Assembly: GCA_021432635.1 (NCBI GenBank) | Contig: MU270040.1 | Coordinates: 256,323 to 320,322 of the forward strand | Reading direction: 5' to 3' | DNA from: Thozetella sp. PMI_491 | Taxonomy: Eukaryota > Ascomycota > Sordariomycetes > Chaetosphaeriales > Chaetosphaeriaceae | DNA: 64,000 nucleotides | Shown here: piece by piece, positions 22,344-36,000 of the stretch | Numbering within the stretch: position 1 is the first letter of the stretch | How the letters are laid out: each line of letters starts with the position of its first letter | Made by a program: the position numbers and the translations under genes | The notes under the pieces: generated by a model | The model's input: the letters and a program-made list of their open reading frames with translations, nothing else | Told to the model about the DNA's origin: nothing | Database searches by the model: none

Positions 22344-24056
22344 GTGGCGAAATGTTAGATCCATAATCTGTCTTAACACAGCGCTATGTTCGACTAGGAA
22401 TACACCTATTCTGTGAATAGAGGCGTAGAAGTATATAATTACTAGGGTATCGTCCGCCTCTCCAAGTTGCTTCGCTGAGGGCCTGTATCAACGGCTTTTA
22501 ATATAGTGGATTTCTTCACAAGTTAAAATCGGAAGCTAGTGTGTTTATTATATCACCGGGGAAACCGCATGCTGTCAGAACTCGACAATGTCGCCTTCAA
22601 CACCCGCCCCCTGCTTCATGGCCGATGTCAGAGCAGAGCCTTGCCGCTTGAACTGGAGATTGTGACTTGGGGAGCTTATACTCCTCCCAACCGGAGGCAG
22701 GCTATAGCCAAGGCATACTTCGGGGCGCGGTGCAGTACGTGCCGGCCGCCAAGTGGCGTACAAACCGATCGCATTGAACTTTTGGGACGAGGCCCCTCGG
22801 CAGTCCCCTGCGATACCATTTTGGTGCCTATCAAGATCCGTAAGAAAGGCGGCCGCCGGTGTCATGATTCACCGGTGCTTATCTTGATGTCTGTGCCGGC
22901 GTAGGATTCTGAGACAGTGCGCACCGCCTGGACATCTAGTATGGGCCGGTGGCACTGCACGAATTGCTTTGGCTAGTAACTACCTCCCAATGTAGAGGCC
23001 AGTGAGCATCCTGTAGAATAAAAGTGTCGTAGTTCAGTAGAATTTGCATCACATCGGCACATCGAGCATGGCCGTGCCCCAATCGTCAATCGGCCCTACA
23101 AGTCCTGCAGCATCCGGAAGCAAGACTTCCGGTCAAACAGACACTGCATTACGCGTGAAGACACGCCCCGACATAGCCTGTTGTGATCAAGAAAGGCACG
23201 CAGACTTCCGGGACAAGCGGATTGTAGCTATAAACGGAGTATCAGCCCGAGTCTCAGGCTGGTGTCTCGCGCACTGCATGCTCTCTGTCGGCCCCGCTTG
23301 CGTGTACCCTAGCCGACCTTCCCTTCCTAGACAAAGACATTGGGGCATATTCTTTCGCGCAGATCTGACAAAATCTCGCACGCAAGTACTGATGATTGTT
23401 TGTCTACGTGGTTTCTTCCACATCCGTGTCACATCTCGAGGCTCTCGGCCCCTGTCGGAAATGATAGTTGGTGCTGCACGGCAATCACGGATGGCCGCGT
23501 ATCTATATAGACTAGGGACGTGGCACAGCATCCCAACTCGACCAACCAGGCAGACGGAAAGTGATCCCATAGAATAACAGCAAATAAACGACGAGTGATC
23601 TAACAGCATAGACAGGAGATGATCCAGCAGGATATACGGGAGTGATCCCTCGGGATAGACAGGAGGTGATCCAACAGGGTAGGCGGAGAGTGAACAGAAC
23701 CAGTCAGATAGCTGGAAAGGGAACGAGTTTCGGCTCGCAGCCGACGTCGTAATGTCCCGTAATCTGCCGTAATCAATCTGTACGACGGCATCGCCTCCTA
23801 GGCCCCCCACATGAAGTGCAGCCGCTCGGGGACTAAGCACTTGTTGCTACTGATGACTACGGTACTTGGTCATCCAACAAGAAGAACTTGCATTTTACTT
23901 AGGGCCCCTCTGTGTCCAAGAAAAGCAGCCCCATCGCGCCACTGTTGCTTTGAGCCAAAGTAGTCTCGCTTCTGCAAGATATCACTGTTACCTGAAATCG
24001 TTGAACTTAGTTAGCTTCAGATCAGAAAACTTAGCACCAGTCCCTCTTTCATCACC
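22344..24056. other. PKS upstream region with a degenerate tandem repeat
   Basis: No gene is supported. Open frames at 22539-22904 and 23187-23840 have no family resemblance, and the second runs straight through the 24-base repeat at 23596-23692. The last few hundred bases are the PKS promoter and leader. I see no clear TATA box. Confidence 0.45.
23596..23692. repeat. Degenerate tandem repeat of about 24 bp, four copies
   Basis: Four imperfect units share the pattern TGATCC-A-C-A-G-G-x-T-A-x-x-C-x-G-G-A-G (for example tgatccagcaggatatacgggag and tgatccaacagggtaggcggagag). They lie 360-460 bases before the PKS start codon. They could be a minisatellite or a set of regulator sites. Nothing in the sequence decides between these. 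Confidence 0.7.
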
Positions 24057-27000
24057 ATGGAGGACGACATTGCAATTGTAGGAGTGTCGTTCAAGCTGCC
24101 TCAGGGGGCTGAGAACGAGTCGAACCTCTGGGACATGCTCGAACATCGAAGGAATGCCATGACAGAGTGGCCAAAGTCGCGGATAAGCCTTGACTCCTTT
24201 TACGATGCAGATCCATCCAGCCACAACAGAGTCAGTACTGAAAATTTTGCCCTACTGCGTCTTTTGATAGGATACAGGACAAGCCCTTGCTAAGCCCATT
24301 CTTGTGCTTTAGCTGCACGGACGAGGAGCTCACTTCCTCGAGAGTGACCCTGCCGCCTTTGATGCGCCATTTTTCTCGATCACAGCGAAAGAGGCGGCGG
24401 CAATGGATCCGCAGCATCGCATGGCTCTTGAGGCATCCTACCGAGCATTTGAAAATGGCAAGTTGTCACTCAGTTGCCTCACTTGATCGACAACTGACAT
24501 GGCATTGAGATTAAAGCTGGTATGCCAGCTGAGAGCCTTCGGGGTTCGCAAACCGGCGTGTTTGCTGCTTCTATGTCAGACGACTACTCTAGAATGAACG
24601 CGAAAGATATCGAAGGCGTTACAAATCTAAGTATTGCCGGTACGGCGTTATCTCTTCTCCCCAACAGAATCAGCTGGTACTTCGATCTGCAAGGACCCAG
24701 TCTCCACATCGACACAGCTTGCTCTGGCAGCCTAGTAGCTCTTCACATGGCATGCCAGTCTCTACGCACTGGCGATGCCACAATGGCTCTCGTGGCTGGC
24801 GCAAATCTGATGCTTGGACCCGAGGGCTCATTAATGCTCTCCAACGGGAATTACTTGTCTCCCGATAGCGTGTGCTATAGCTTCGATCACCGTGCCAACG
24901 GATATGCCCGGGGAGAAGGTATTGTTGCTATCATCATAAAGCCTGTGCGTGATGCAGTCCGGGACGGTGATATGATACGTGCAGTTATTCGCGCGACGGC
25001 ATCTAATCAAGACGGACGAACTCCCATTCTCACACAGCCAAGTGCTGATGCTCAAGAAAAGCTCATACGGAGAGCGTATCAGAAGGCTGGTCTGGACTTT
25101 GGGCCGACTCGCTTTTTTGAGGCACACGGCACTGGAACCGCAGTCGGCGATCCGGCGGAGATGAAGGCCATAGGTAGAGTTTTCAGGCGCTACCGATCAG
25201 AAAAGGAACCTCTTTACGTGTAAGCCCACCTCCCCTCTTTAACACTCTGTCAGAGTTTAGGGGCTAAGATCCGACAGTGGCTCATTAAAGTCAAACATCG
25301 GGCACCTAGAAGGAAGCGCAGGCCTGGCAAGTGTTGTAAAAGCCATTTTGATACTCGAAAGGGGTCGTATCCCGCCCAATGCGCTATTTGAAAGGATGAA
25401 TCCGAATATTGATGCCGACTTCTATCACATTGAGGTCCCCACAAAATCTATACCATGGCCAGCAGAAGGGCTACGCAGGATTTCTATTAACTCCTTCGGT
25501 TTCGGTGGAACCAATGCACATGCCATCATTGATGATGCTTTCAACTACCTTCATGGCCACAATATCAAAGGAAACCATTGCACATCTCCCTCTCCAGTCG
25601 CTCCATCAATGGCCAATGTTCACGGCAATGGAGTGTGTGATGATAGCCTGAAGGCTGCCGAACTAGCACACACGACAAACGAACATCGCCCCTTATGCGA
25701 CTCAAAACAATTTCAACAAACGAACGGAACAGGATCTTGCGCAAACGGAAACGGAACTCTAGATCTAGGTCGAAAGGCATACACAGAATCCGGCAATGGT
25801 GTATGCAATGGGGACGCAGATGGCATGCCAAAGCCTGAGCCATCTCCTCGCCTGCTTGTCTGGACAGCAGCTGACGAGTCAACCCTCAAGAGTACTATTG
25901 AAGCCTACCAGACATATTGGCAGGATCATGTCTTCAAGACCGGTGATGTCAAGCTTGATCAACTAGCCTATACTTTGGCTGCCCGGCGGAGTACACTGCT
26001 CTGGCGGACATTCTCCGTCGTGGGCCAAGATTCAGAGTTACGATCTGCAAGATTTACGCGGGCATCGGCAGATACAACTCTGCTTTTTGTCTTCACTGGG
26101 CAAGGAGCTCAATACGAAAAGATGGGCCTTGAGTTGATCAAGTATCCTATTTTCGAGGCGACGCTGCGGAAGATTGATGCGATCTTTAGGAGTTTGGGTT
26201 GCGCTTGGACTATATTTGGTGAGTATCTGCAAATTCTTGCTCACCTAGAAGATAAATTCAGAAATGTAAACCACGGATCACTTACGAGGCGACAGATGAA
26301 CTTGGTCAAAGTAGCAATATTGATCTTCCGGAGTACAGCCAGCCTCTATGCACAGCCCTACAAATTGCGCTGGTCGAGCTACTGAAGAGTTTTAACGTCA
26401 TTCCTAGTGCTGTCATCGGCCATTCATCAGGAGAGATAGCCGCCGCGTATACGAGTGGCGCGCTATCTCTGCCTTCAGCCTGCAAGGTCGCATACTTCCG
26501 CGGGCTAGTTACAGGGAAGCTGAAAAGGGCATCCGTGAGCTCTCCGGACGCGATGCTCTCGGCAAACCTTTCAAAGCATGCGATAGCAGACTACCTATCT
26601 CGAATAGATCCTAAACTAACCAGGCAAGTCTGCGTTGCTTGTATCAACAGCCCAATCAACTGTACTCTTTCTGGGCCTGAAACGGCCATCGACATAGTCA
26701 AACAGCAGCTTGATAAAGACGAAATCTTTGCACACAAGCTCAAGACTGGAGTCGCATATCACTCGCCGACAATGATGGCTGTGGCAGCTGAATATGCCGA
26801 GTTAATGGGTTCGCTCGAGGCTGGTGATAGCACGGAGTACTTAGGTATTCCCATGGTGTCATCGGTCTCGGCCAAGCCTATCCTTTCGACTGCGTTATTG
26901 TCGACGGCGCAGTATTGGGTGGATAATTTAGTTTCGTCTGTCAGATTCTCTGAAGCATTAATCGCTTTGACGCAAGGTCCCTTAAACATAACCTACGCGC

Positions 27001-30000
27001 CAATTTCGCACATTGTGGAAGTTGGCCCTCACCCTGCACTTCGTCGCCCAATCCAGGATACGCTGAATCAAGGCAAGAGCAGGAAGAGACAGATGCGCTA
27101 CACCAATGTTCTGCATAGGTCTAGGCCGGCGCATCAAGCCACACTAGAGTTTCTGGGCCAGCTTTTCTGCGATGGGTACCCTGTCTCGCTTACAGCTGCG
27201 AACCGACAAAGCAGCGTCAGCAACCAAACTGCTTTTTTGGTAGACAGCCCAGAGTATCCTTTCAACCACAGCCGCACGTACTGGAGCGAGGCTAGGCTTA
27301 GTCGGGACTTCAGATTGCGCCGTAGTGCTCCTGGAGATTCGCTGGGCGCGAGATGCCATGACTGGAACCCTTTGGCGCCGAAGTGGAGGAGGTTCATCAG
27401 TGCAGAGTCCACTCCCTGGACCAAAGACCATGTCGTAAGCCTCTAATTTGCTGTCCGCATTGCATATACAAACAGATCCTAACCATGCGCGAACAGGTCA
27501 TGGGTACTGTGCTATACCCTGGGGCCGGCATGATAGTCATGGCAATTGAGGCAGTACAACAAATATGTGCCGAGGACCGCACAGTGGCTGGTTACACAAT
27601 TAAAGAAGCACGCTTTCTCAGCCCTATCATCATCGGGAAGAAGTCTGAAGAGAGTACTGAGACCATTGTCGAGTTGAGGCGTATTCAAAATCCTTACGAG
27701 AAGGAATCGAGATGGTCTGAGGTCAAAATCATGACGCAGATCAAAGATCGTTGGACCGAATGCTTTCGAGCTACCATTCAGACACAGTACGAAGATGATG
27801 GTGCCACAACCCAGGTTGACGCCGGTCGAGAGAGGCAGTGCTGGAACACGGCTGTTATCGACCACCTGAAGCATGCTACTGATTCCTGCACAAAGCGGGT
27901 CGACTCTCAGGCATTCTACAGGTACTGCCACAATTCTGGACTACAGTACGGCGAGACTTTTCGGCTCGTGAGAAACATTAGTTGGGACGGCGCCCGCTTG
28001 GCAGTAGCCCAAATCGATCTGGTCCCATCGGAACATCAAACATCCAGTCTCGTGCATCCAGCTGTGCTTGACAACACCCTGCAGGTCATACTCGCCCAGG
28101 TCTCCAACGGTCTTTCGGAACAGTGTTCCGCATACGTGCCATATCGCCTTTCTAATACTTGGATATCGGCATCTGGATGGAAACCACATCAACAATCTTG
28201 CTTGCATATTGCTGCAGAGCGCGTCGCAAACCCGAACGTACAAGAAATTACTGCCACCGTCCATGTTTTAGGCAACGATGGTACACCTTTATGTGTGTTC
28301 GAGAGTGTTACAATGTCGCAGGTTGCAGGAAAGCAAGAAGACGACAGTATTGGGAGGTCGAAGCTTCTCTATGGAATCGAATGGAAACCGCAGCTCAGCC
28401 TAATGAGTCGTGAGCAGTTGCGCCACGCATGCAATGAGGATGCTTTTACTCAAGACGAAACAGCGATGGCAACATTCCGTACGGCTCTGGAGCCTGTTTT
28501 GCTCAAAATACTGAACAAAGTCAGCAAGGAGCTTACCGACGCAGACCTACATCGCCTTAAGCCGTCTATGCAGAGCTACGTACGATGGATGAGACACCAC
28601 TTAGAAAACTTCTCGACCCCTAAAAAAGAAGAAGAAAGTACGGATGAGGACCTTCAGAGACTTCTGGAGGAAGTTAAAGTCTTGTACCCGCCGTGGGAAA
28701 TATTCCCTGCCATCGCTCAGAGTTTAAAGCCTGTGTTGCTCGGCGAGATCGACCCTCTGCCGATCGCCTTTGATGAAAGAGGTTTGGCCGAGAAGTTTTA
28801 TGCCGATATTTTTTCCACGGCATGCCGCAACAGTTTCCGCGAATTTATCGACCTGCTTTCTCACGAAAACCCAACTATGCGAGTGCTGGAGGTCGGTGCT
28901 GGAACGGGCGGAATGACGCGACATATTTTATCCAGCTTGGCCGACTGCGAGGCGCGTGATGGCGGCACAAAGTTCTCCGACTACACGTACACCGATCTCT
29001 CTCCATCTTTCTTCGAGGCGGCCCAACTTCGTTTCCAAGAGTTCAATGATCGCTTGCAGTTCAAGATTTTCGACCTGAATCAGAAACCAGTTGATCAAGG
29101 CTTCGAAGAGGGGACGTATGATCTAATCATTGCCGGCTGCGTGTTACATGCTACAGGAGACCTGAAATCGGTGCTGCAACACCTGAGGTCTTTGCTCAAG
29201 CCTAACGGACGGCTTCTCTACCTTGAGGTAGTGACGCCTGAAAACATCACAACCAATTTTGCTTTCGGCGTACTTCCTGGGTGGTGGTCATCGGTCGAGG
29301 ACTACCGAGCACTATCCCCCACCATTACCGAGCAACAGTGGGATGAAGTTTTGCGCGAAAACGGATTTTCCGGCAACGATCTCATCATCCGGGACTACAA
29401 AGAGGAGGCTTGCCACACTTTCAGTCTCATGGTTTCCACTCGCAACGCTCTGTCCACCGTAGCGGCTACAATGATGAAGCGTCTAAAAGTGGTCGTACGT
29501 GGACCATCAGATACGAAGGCGATTGATCTAGCCAATACTCTCCGCCTTACAATGCAGCAGTACGAATCCGATATCGTATTCCTAGACCAAGTCAGCGACA
29601 CTATTTTCACTGACCGAGACGTGGTAGTCTCATTACTTGAGATTGACGCCCCTTTCTTGGCCACCATGCGCGACACAGACTACGGAGTTCTGAAATTATT
29701 GATCCAGAGAACTTCCCATTTGATATGGATTGCAGTAATATCCCTTGAAGATCCCAGATGTCCGGAATATAGTGTGATGCAGGGGTTCCTTCGAGCGATT
29801 CGCTCTGAGAACGTCGATAAACATATCGTCACGCTTGGTATCGAGATTTCCTCTCAGCAGCATGAAGTCACTAGCTACTGCGCAGATTACGTGGCCAAGA
29901 CGTTCACGGCCTCGTTCGAATCGGGGTCCGACGAGCTGGAGTACCTCGTTTCTAACGGGCAGCTTCTCACTGCGCGGCTTGCGCAAGACGAAGCGCTGAA

Positions 30001-32230
30001 CACGAAATTGCGCTCCTTGGTCAAGCCACAGCCACGGAGTGAACCGTGGATGTCAGGACCGCCGGTGAAACTGACGGTGGGTACGCCTGGATTTCTTGAC
30101 CAGCTAGAGTTCATCGAAGATGAGTCTCATTCAGATGATCTTCACCCACACGACATCGAGATCGAGTCTAAAGCATGGGGCCTCAACTTTCGCGACGTGC
30201 TTGTGGCACTGGGCCGAGTCGCTGGCGATGACCTTGGCTACGACTGTGCCGGTGTCGTAACACGGGTTGGATCCGCCTGCGATACAACACTCCAGCCTGG
30301 GGACCGGGTCTGCGGGGGTTCTGTTGGCTGCATGCGGACGTTCCCATGTGGTCGAGCTACCAGCTTCGTCAAGATTCCAGAGACACTTTCATTCGAAGCC
30401 GCGGCATCACTTGTTAGCCCAGCTATCACAGCATGCTACTCACTCATTGAAGTTGCTCGTTTAAGCAAAGGAGAAAAGATCTTGATCCACGCAGCTGCAG
30501 GAGCTACTGGCCAGATGGCTGTACAAGTCGCTTTAATGTTGGGGGCCGAAGTCTTTGCTACTGTCGGATTCGATGAGAAGAAGCAATACCTTGTCGACAA
30601 ATATAACATCCAGCCAGACCATATATTCTATAGCCGCGACACCACCTTTGCCCGCGGCATTATGAGAGTAACGGACGGCTATGGTGTTGATGTAGTCTTG
30701 AACTCACTCTCCGGAGATGGGCTTCAAGCCTCATGGGAGTGTGTGGCTCCACATGGCCGATTCATCGAAATTGGCAAGGCTGATATCACGGCCAACTCAA
30801 CATTGCCAATGGCATGCTTCGCTCGAAATGTTACATTCTCTGCAGTAGACCTGCACCATATATCACTGGAAAGACCGGCATTAGCTTACAGACAACTCGA
30901 GAGGGTGATGGGTCTTCTAAGGGAGGGTATGATTCAAAACCCTTCACCATTGAATATTTACAACCTGGAGAATATTGAACAGGCCTTCCGGTATCTCCAG
31001 AGTGGAAAGAGCATGGGCCGTATCATTATTGGCGTCGAAAAGTCAGATTTGACCCCCAAGAGACTCCTGGAGCGGAGCGACTGGAAGTTGGACGCCCATG
31101 CCTCCTATGTGGTTGTGGGCGCTTCAGGGGGGCTGGGGCGAGCCATCAGCAAGTGGATGGTTGAAAAAGAGGCGAGATATCTCATCTTGCTATCGCGATC
31201 AGGCGAAACATCTACAGCTCTAGCAGAAGTCACAAAGGATCTACGGGCGCAAGGCGTTGTCATTGCGGCGCCCGAGTGTGACGTTTCCCTAAAGGCCTCG
31301 TTGTCTACTGCACTTGAAGAGTGCTCGAAAACCATGCCTCCGATCAAGGGCTGTATTCAGTCAGCTATGGCACTTCATGACATCATCTTTGACAACATGA
31401 CATACGCCCAGTGGAGGGAAACGACAGGATCAAAGGTGCAAGCCTCGTGGAATCTCCACGCGCTTTTACCCGACGGTCTCGACTTTTTTGTGCTTCTATC
31501 GTCGCTCGCGGGTATCTATGGAAGTATCACCCAAGCCAATTATTCAGCTGGATGCAGCTTCCAAGACGCCTTAGCACGATACCGAACATCACGCGGCCAA
31601 AAGGCTATCTCGCTAGATCTCGGCTGGATGCGCAACATCGGCATTGTCGCTGAGACGGCTTCGTATCAGCAAGTGCGACAAGCCGCCAACGATATGGCTG
31701 CCATCGAGGACACAGAATTGGTGGCTCTGCTCGAGCTCTACTGCGACCCTGATCGCCCCATCCTGCCTAGTGCGCAGAGTCAGCTGCTCGTCGGCGCCGT
31801 CACTCCGGCCGATTGCCTCTCGCGAGGTCTGGCGCCGCCAACATTAGCGTTGCGGCCCATGTTCTCCGGCTTTTCAATGATTGTCGGAAAGAATGGATCC
31901 GATCGCGTTGATGGTGGTGATGGAGGGCCCAGTTTTGCCTCATTATTCCGGCAGGCAACCGAGGCCGCAGAGCGTGGCGAGGTAGTGGTTCAGGGACTTG
32001 CCACGAAGCTAGCTAGGGCCATGTCCATCGCGGTCGATGATGTAGAGCCGAGCAAGCAGCTATCTGACTACGGCGTGGACTCACTGATGGCCGTCGAGCT
32101 ACGCAACTGGATAGCCAAGGACTTCGGAGTCAACTTGGCTGTCTTTGAGATTATGGGTGCGAGAACTATTGCGGCGATTGGAACTTTAGTGGCGGAGAAG
32201 AGTGAGGGGGAAAAAGAGTGTGATAGCTGA
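24057..32230 (+). CDS. Highly reducing polyketide synthase (KS-AT-DH-MT-ER-KR-ACP)
   Basis: Iterative type I PKS of roughly 2,600 residues in about seven exons. [14 protein letters not shown] (Cys, near 24715), [12 protein letters not shown] (His, near 25120) and [12 protein letters not shown] (Lys/His, near 25290, restored across an intron). AT: FTGQGAQ and [11 protein letters not shown] (Ser, near 26420). [12 protein letters not shown] (HxxxGxxxxP) is restored if the 27435-27496 intron uses its second acceptor, and [10 protein letters not shown] supplies the Asp. [14 protein letters not shown] near 28886, with GVLPGWW downstream. [14 protein letters not shown] and [21 protein letters not shown] near 31120, then SSLAGIYGS...QANYSAG with Tyr. 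[17 protein letters not shown] near 32070, the phosphopantetheine Ser. All catalytic residues I checked are present, so it should build a methylated, variably reduced chain from malonyl units. There is no releasing domain, consistent with the separate thioesterase and FSH hydrolase. Confidence 0.97.
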
Positions 32231-33068
32231 GGGGATTTAGTGAAGTAGGGCAAGGTGGCCCGATCTAGCTTTTCTTTTGGCCCACCAGAATGCTTTCTCA
32301 GGACCATTTATTTAGGTGATAACTCGGGGTAGCGCAGCCATTTCCTTACGCAAACCGGACTACCTCCAGCAACCTTAGTTTTCTATCATTTCTACTATTA
32401 ACAGCATCTCTACTGAATGAGTTAAGCTATTTTGATATTTCGGCAGATGATGCAGAGCTCAAAATGTGCCTCGTTTGAATTGTTCTGCCTCGTTGTAGTC
32501 GCATCTTGACGCGCTCGAGCCTATCTACGAGTGTCTGCACCGCCGGCTCAACTTCACAGCGCGCAAGCAGTCCGAGTGGAGGGCCAACGAAACGCTACAC
32601 CTACAGTACTTCACGTATCACGGCTGGACTTGGATCAGCGAAGGTGAAGGTGGAAGAGAAAGCTTTGCCGACGCTCTCTGGCTTATTTTGGCAGAAAGAT
32701 GAGGCCTCAATGGGAGGCCGCAGCCGCCGTGTTGACATTAGATACCTCACAGCCACAACAGACGCGTCGCTGCCTGAGGCGTAATGCTTGTCCCCGTGAC
32801 TCGAGTCGCAATTCAGCTCGTCTCAACTGCAATCCAAACCCGGCCCCAGATCCAAACCAGCTCTCCTGGGGACGACGAACCCAATTCCCCAGTATGGTTG
32901 CTCACCAGTAGGTGAGATCACCGATGATTCTTCCGAAATCTCAGCACCTACAGTCAATCCTGAAGCATTCTACCCGCGCAGCCTTACCGGCCTCTTTTCT
33001 CTGAGATTCGGCCCTCCGAGGGTCTCTGGGAAAGTCTCCATCATTTGGATAGCAATCTATTTCGACCG
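32231..33068. other. Intergenic region after the PKS
   Basis: Contains the PKS 3' end, the gene relic at about 32503-32790 and the promoter of the NACHT receptor gene. Nothing else is recognisable. Confidence 0.45.
32503..32790 (+). pseudogene. Fragment of a conserved fungal hypothetical protein
   Basis: From about 32503 a 66-codon stretch reads as protein: LEPIYECLHRRLNFTARKQ, then SEWRANETLHLQYFTYHGW and on to a stop at 32700-32702. Just beyond, in another frame, comes an A-V-L-T-L-D-T-S-Q-P segment. From memory this resembles the C-terminal half of a fungal hypothetical family with an A-N-E-T-L-Q-L-Q-R-x-A-x-E core followed by a V-x-L-D-I-S strand. It begins after a plausible splice acceptor (gttgtag), but no upstream exon is visible, so it is probably a decayed end of a gene. 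Confidence 0.35.
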
Positions 33069-36000
33069 ATGGATGATCTTTCGGGGCCGCCCGAGCCACT
33101 ATTACCTGGGCACATCAGTCCGACCGGACTGACCGTCTTGACCAGACCTGATAGCGCCGAAGTAGAGTGAGTAGCGTCTGTGACAATCGGACGGACTGTG
33201 TCTCTCATTGGAGCGTATTTCTGAGACTTGGTAGTATCGTCTTTGTCCATGGCTTCACCGGCCATCCCGAGAGAACGTGGACATACACTGGCGCGGCTGG
33301 AGCAGAAGCCATATCTAACCAAGGCTCCACCCTGGACCGTCATTTTAGGCTCAACAAACTCCTCAAGACGGAAGCAAGCTCAAATGGCAGGGCGCATATA
33401 AAGAAGGGAACCTATTGGCCTCTTGCCCTCGTACCAAGCACTATCCCGAGTGCCCGTGTTCTCACCTATGGCTACGACACGAATGTACGTCATGTCGCTG
33501 CTGGCCCTGTTAGCCAAAATACACTCTATGATCATGCGGCCGACTTTCTTGCCGCATTGGAAGCGGAACGTCGCGCAGCTCCCCACCGCCCCCTCTTGTT
33601 TGTTGCCCACAGCCTAGGCGGCCTAGTCGTGAAGGAGACGCTGCGGCGCTCACGGGGCTACCACAAGCAGCCGTCGCTTCGAAAGATTTTTGAAGCGACT
33701 GTTGGGGTCATATTCTTTGGCACTCCCCATGCCGGGGCAGATCCCTGTGGTGTCGTCCATGACGTAGTTATATCGCTTGCCAAGGCCATCGGCTTCAAAG
33801 TCAACGATAAGATTGTGGAGGCCCTTTCCCCATCAGCCGAATATTTAAACCAGCTTAGAGATGAGTTTGTTAGCATGATCGACGAAAGAGGATGGTTGGT
33901 CCATTCCTTTCAGGAGCAATACGCATTGTCTGGATTCTTCGGCAAGAAGGTTCGTTCCAGAGGCCCTCACGTTGACTTTCGCACGTGTATTCTGACTATG
34001 TTTCCTTCAGGTTGTCGAGGACGCATCCTCATGCATTCGGCATCCGGCAGCCGAGATAGTGCAGCACATTGGCAGGAATCATCGAGACATGTGCCGATTT
34101 TCCGGATCTCAAGATGCAGAATACCAGAAAGTAGCGGCAGCCCTCAAACGCATTGCTGAACATCGCACGGTCAACAGAGTTCTAGACAGCCCGAGGGTAG
34201 GGCAGAAGCGACCGAGGTCTGACTTAAACGACGATGACGACTTGGTCCAGGTTCCCAACCACAAACCACGAATCTCTTCCCGTTCTGGCAGGACGAAAAC
34301 CAAGTTAAGTGACGAAGAACTTGCTGCTATAACAAGGGATCAAGCAGTAGAGGCCAGCCGTCAGAACCTTTTGTCTTCTCTTACGTTTAGGCAAATCGAC
34401 AGTCGCTTCACGATGATCGAGCGAGCCCATTCCAAGACTTGCCGATGGCTGCTCAATGAGTCTGCTTACTGCGACTGGCTCGATGCTCAGTCTTTAGATC
34501 ACCATGGCTTCCTCTGGATCAAAGGAAAACCCGGGGTGGGCAAATCAACAATCATGAAGTTCGCCCTCAATCAGGCCAAGAGCAACAGGAGCCAAGGAAC
34601 TATTATCCTCCATTTCTTCTTCAACGCAAGAGGCGCAGAACTGGAGAAGTCTACACCGGGCCTCTATCGGTCACTCCTATTCCAGCTCTTTCAATCTGCC
34701 CCGGACATGTGGCAGTCACTAGATGTGCTGGCCGACACGAATCTTGAGGAACTCGAGACCTGGCACATCCAGCAGCTTAAAGAACTTTTCCGCTCCGCTG
34801 TAGAGCGCCTGGGGAAACGGCAAGTGTTCTGCTTTGTGGATGCCCTCGATGAATGTGAAGAGGATCAGGTCCGAGACATGATCTCCTACTTCCAATCACT
34901 TGCCGACTTTGCGATTTCTGAAGGATTGCATCTTCGCATCTGCTTCTCCAGCCGCCACTATCCCCACATCACCATTGACCACGGTCTGACGCTTGTTCTC
35001 GAACAACAAGAGGGACACGACCAAGACATTAGAAATTATATTGCGTCAGAGCTCCGAATCGGCAATGGGGAATACGTCTCCGAAGTTAGGCAACAACTAG
35101 AAGAGAAGTCGGCTGGCATCTTTATGTGGGTAATCCTTGTCGTAAGGATATTGAATAAGGAGTACGATCGAGGAAACATTTACTCCCTCCGGAAAAGGCT
35201 CGAACAGATCCCACCAGGCTTGTATGAGCTCTTCACAGACATTTTGACAAGAGATAACGAACACCTTGAAAGTCTCTGGCTCTGCATCCAGTGGGTACTA
35301 CTCGCTAAGCGACCCATGAGCCGAGAGGAACTCTACTTTGCCATGCTCGCCTGCTCTGGTGATTCCAATCTAATAAGCTGGGATCCCAAGGAAATATCGA
35401 TTGCTGACATGGGGCGCTTTATCTTGAGCTGCTCTAAGGGTCTGACAGAAGTTACCAAGAAGACACACACCGTCCAGTTTATCCACGAATCTGTCAGAGA
35501 TTTTATCCTCAAAGAGAATGGTCTCAGCAAGATCTGGCCCCATTTCCAACAAAATTTCATCGGCAGCGGTCATGACATACTGAAGCGAGGCTGTGAAGCT
35601 CAGATCCTCGCGGCCTCGGGTATCCAGCCTAGGCGTTTTCCATTTCTCAAATACGCCGTACGCAATGTTTTTCACCATTCTGACACCGCTCATGCCTCTG
35701 GGATTGACCAATCCGGCCTTTTTACGTCTTTTCAACTGCCAATATGGATAGCTTTAAGTAACGCCCTCGAGCAGTACCCAGTCCGACACTATCCTCCTGA
35801 CGCGCATCTTTTGTACGTGCTCTCTGAGTACAACGCATTTCATCTTATCCAGGATCATCCCGAGGTCTCAACTCACTTCGAGATCAAGGGCGGGAGATGC
35901 AGACGGCCCCTGTTTGTTGCCATGGCTCACGGTCATGCGGAGACTGCTCGAATTCTCTTCGCCTCCTCTTTAGGTTCAGAGCATTGTCAGTGCGGAACCA

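Noticed and set aside
23187-23840. 217-codon minus-strand frame before the PKS
   Set aside because: It runs through the 24-base tandem repeat, shows no family resemblance, and its repeated Leu-Asp-His segments arise from the repeat.
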